Shown here: in pieces, positions 62,489 through 64,000 of the stretch
Layout of the letters: every line of letters begins with the position of its first letter
How positions within the stretch are numbered: position 1 is the stretch's first letter
Assembly (NCBI RefSeq): GCF_003385955.1
Contig: NZ_QRDW01000005.1
Coordinates: forward strand, 186,001-250,000
Direction: 5' to 3'
Origin: Aestuariispira insulae
GTDB lineage: Bacteria; Pseudomonadota; Alphaproteobacteria; UBA8366; Aestuariispiraceae
Length of the DNA stretch: 64,000 bases
Program-made: the position numbers and the translations under genes
Notes under the pieces: model-generated
Seen by the model: only the letters and a program-made list of their open reading frames with translations
What the model was told of the DNA's origin: nothing
Database searches by the model: none

Positions 62489-64000
62489 ATGGCTGATATG
62501 TTCAAGAAGAATTCTGGCCGGGTCAGGCAATTGACGATGGCCTGTGCGACCGCGCTGGCGCTGGCGCTGACTTCGCCGGCCATGGCAGCGCTCACCGGTG
62601 AGGCGTTGGAGCTGTCCAACGAGGCGAAAGCCTATGTGGAAAAGGGTGACCTCCGGGCGGCGGTCATCCAGCTGAAAAATGCCATTCGGAAAAATCCGGA
62701 TGAACCGGAATTGCGGTTGCAATTGGGGGAGCTGTATATTTTGGTCGGGCAGGGTGACCCTGCGGAAAAGGAGATCCGGCGAGCCCTGGAAAAAGGCATT
62801 GATGAAGAACTGATCCAGGTGCCTTATGCCCAAGCCTTGTTGTTGGCGAACCGGGCCGAGGATGCGCTGTCGAAAACGTCGCTTGATCTGGTGCCTGTGG
62901 ATAAGAAACATCAGTTGATGGCACTTCATGCCCAGGCGCATTTGGTTCTGAAGGATCTGGCCACTGCTGAGGAAATGGCCCGAGAGGCCGTTGCGGCAAA
63001 ACCGGATTTCCCGTTATCCACCTCCATTTTGGCCACGATCCTGGTTCAACAGGACCGGAAAACGGACGCCGATGGGGTGTTGGATGAGTTCCTGGCAAAA
63101 TACGAACCCAATACGCGAATCCTGTTTCAAAAGGGGGAGCTGCGCCGGATCGAGCTGGATCTGGATTCAGCCAAATCCCTATATGACCGCGCGTTGGGTA
63201 TTCAGCCGAACCATCTGCCGTCCCTGGTCAGCAGGGGCTTGGTCTTGCTGGAGGAAAATGACCTGGAAGCGGCCCAGCGGGATGTTGATCAGATCCTGAG
63301 CAAGGCGCCGGGGCATTTGTCCGGCAATTTCCTGCAGGCGATGCTGCTTTTCCGCGACCGCAAATTCAAGGAGGCGGATGATGTGCTGGAAGGGCTGGGG
63401 GATGGCCTTCGCCGTTTGCCACCGGCCCTCTATCTGGCGGCCAATATCAAATTCGCCCTGCAGGATGTGGAGCAGGCAAAAAATTACATCGATCTCTATC
63501 AGCAGGTGGAGCCGGAAAATGCGCTTGGCCATTCCCTAAATGGTGCCATTTTGTTGCAGATGGGCAAAGTTGAGGAGGCGATACGCAGCCTGGAGACCGC
63601 GGTTGAAAAAGCACCGCAGAATTTTGGTACGTTGATTCTGTTGGGGAACGCTTATACCCGAAATGGTGATTATCAGAAAGCGACCGAGATCTTTGAACGT
63701 GCGCAGGCCATCAATCCGGAAAATGTGATGTTGCGCACGCAGTCTGCGGTAAGCCAGATGGGGCTTGGCAATCAGGAACAGGCGATTGCTGGCCTCAAGG
63801 CTCTGATCGACGAGGGCGAGAACCTAGAACAGGTTGGATTCGCGCTGGTTCTGATCCATCTCAGGGCCCGTGAAATGGATAAGGCGCTGGCGGTTGTCGA
63901 TCAGTTGGAGGAAAAGCTGGGGGACACGCCTCTGCCGGACTTTTACCGCGCCAATATCAAGCGGATCGAACGCCAGACTGATGAGGCGAAGGCACTTTAT
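62489..64000 (+). CDS. prsT: PEP-CTERM system TPR protein PrsT, 3' end outside the window
   Basis: The frame is open from ATG 62489 to the window edge (504 codons), so it is truncated on the right. GGGGGAGAGAGA precedes the ATG. Residues 1-35 are a signal peptide ending SPAMA-A (ALALALTSPAMAAL). It is followed by many TPR units, for example EAKAYVEKGDLRAAVIQLKNAIRKNPDEPELRLQLGELY and later LGNAYTRNGDYQKATEIFERAQAINPENV. In the family as described (TIGR02917) the protein is a lipoprotein, but no lipobox Cys is seen here. It probably scaffolds export or PEP-CTERM sorting. Confidence 0.9.
   Translation, partial: MADMFKKNSGRVRQLTMACATALALALTSPAMAALTGEALELSNEAKAYVEKGDLRAAVIQLKNAIRKNPDEPELRLQLGELYILVGQGDPAEKEIRRALEKGIDEELIQVPYAQALLLANRAEDALSKTSLDLVPVDKKHQLMALHAQAHLVLKDLATAEEMAREAVAAKPDFPLSTSILATILVQQDRKTDADGVLDEFLAKYEPNTRILFQKGELRRIELDLDSAKSLYDRALGIQPNHLPSLVSRGLVLLEENDLEAAQRDVDQILSKAPGHLSGNFLQAMLLFRDRKFKEADDVLEGLGDGLRRLPPALYLAANIKFALQDVEQAKNYIDLYQQVEPENALGHSLNGAILLQMGKVEEAIRSLETAVEKAPQNFGTLILLGNAYTRNGDYQKATEIFERAQAINPENVMLRTQSAVSQMGLGNQEQAIAGLKALIDEGENLEQVGFALVLIHLRAREMDKALAVVDQLEEKLGDTPLPDFYRANIKRIERQTDEAKALY

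Noticed and set aside
1-64000. tRNA, rRNA, CRISPR arrays, transposons or prophage
   Set aside because: No cloverleaf-sized intergenic sequence, spaced direct repeats, transposase or integrase motifs were seen on either strand.

Overview
The window is one contiguous stretch of chromosome, probably from a free-living, motile, probably marine-type alphaproteobacterium with moderately high G+C. The evidence is the gene families: choXWV and betIBA choline genes of alphaproteobacterial type, DUF3572, SbtA/SbtB, HD-GYP and MotAB, plus an exosortase A (XrtA) locus. Genus cannot be assigned by eye. I see no rRNA, tRNA, CRISPR array, insertion sequence, phage or integrase. Gene density is high and intergenic gaps are short.

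Layout. 0-2.5 kb: sugar-nucleotide genes (UDP-glucose dehydrogenase, truncated by the window edge, and phosphomannomutase/phosphoglucomutase). 2.6-6.6 kb: choline ABC importer choX-choW-choV with a good sigma70-type promoter, an internal terminator after choX, and a HAD phosphatase. 6.6-12.5 kb: class II amidotransferase, cation/proton antiporter, small monooxygenase, cupin, DUF482 acyltransferase, FAD oxidoreductase. 12.6-13.9 kb: an SbtA bicarbonate-transporter-like permease with its PII-like partner SbtB. 14-20 kb: cold shock protein, RidA, N-formylglutamate amidohydrolase, AlkD-like protein, YaaA, ArsC/Spx-like protein, secreted caspase-like protein, LysE exporter. 20-24.5 kb: leftward genes for an HNH protein, an unknown, succinate-semialdehyde dehydrogenase, an acid-ceramidase-like amidase and Tam. 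25-33 kb: MATE exporter, RNA uracil methyltransferase, motA-motB-MBL-HD-GYP cluster, TauE exporter. 33-37 kb: betI-betB-betA with a BetI-type operator over the promoter, which complements the choline importer 30 kb away. 37-42.3 kb: GlpR-like regulator, YbhN-like membrane protein, glmU-glmS.

42.6-64 kb is the most distinctive part. A type I secretion ABC transporter and its HlyD adaptor lead into a large XrtA/PEP-CTERM exopolysaccharide locus: amidotransferase (asparagine synthase type), UDP-GlcNAc 2-epimerase, FemAB-like protein, polysaccharide export lipoprotein, tyrosine autokinase, outer-membrane beta-barrel protein, ExeA-like ATPase, polysaccharide deacetylase, glycosyltransferase, an exosortase fused to an EpsI domain, the sigma54 activator PrsR and the TPR protein PrsT, which runs off the right edge. 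GlmS, GlmU, WecB, Ugd and the phosphomannomutase could supply amino-sugar, uronic-acid and mannose precursors. Two things stand out: the chain-length determinant usually found between the export protein and the kinase is absent from its place, and no PEP-CTERM substrate is encoded in the window.

Gene calls rest on reading translated sequence and remembered family motifs, with no database search. Promoter and operator calls are matches by eye to consensus.
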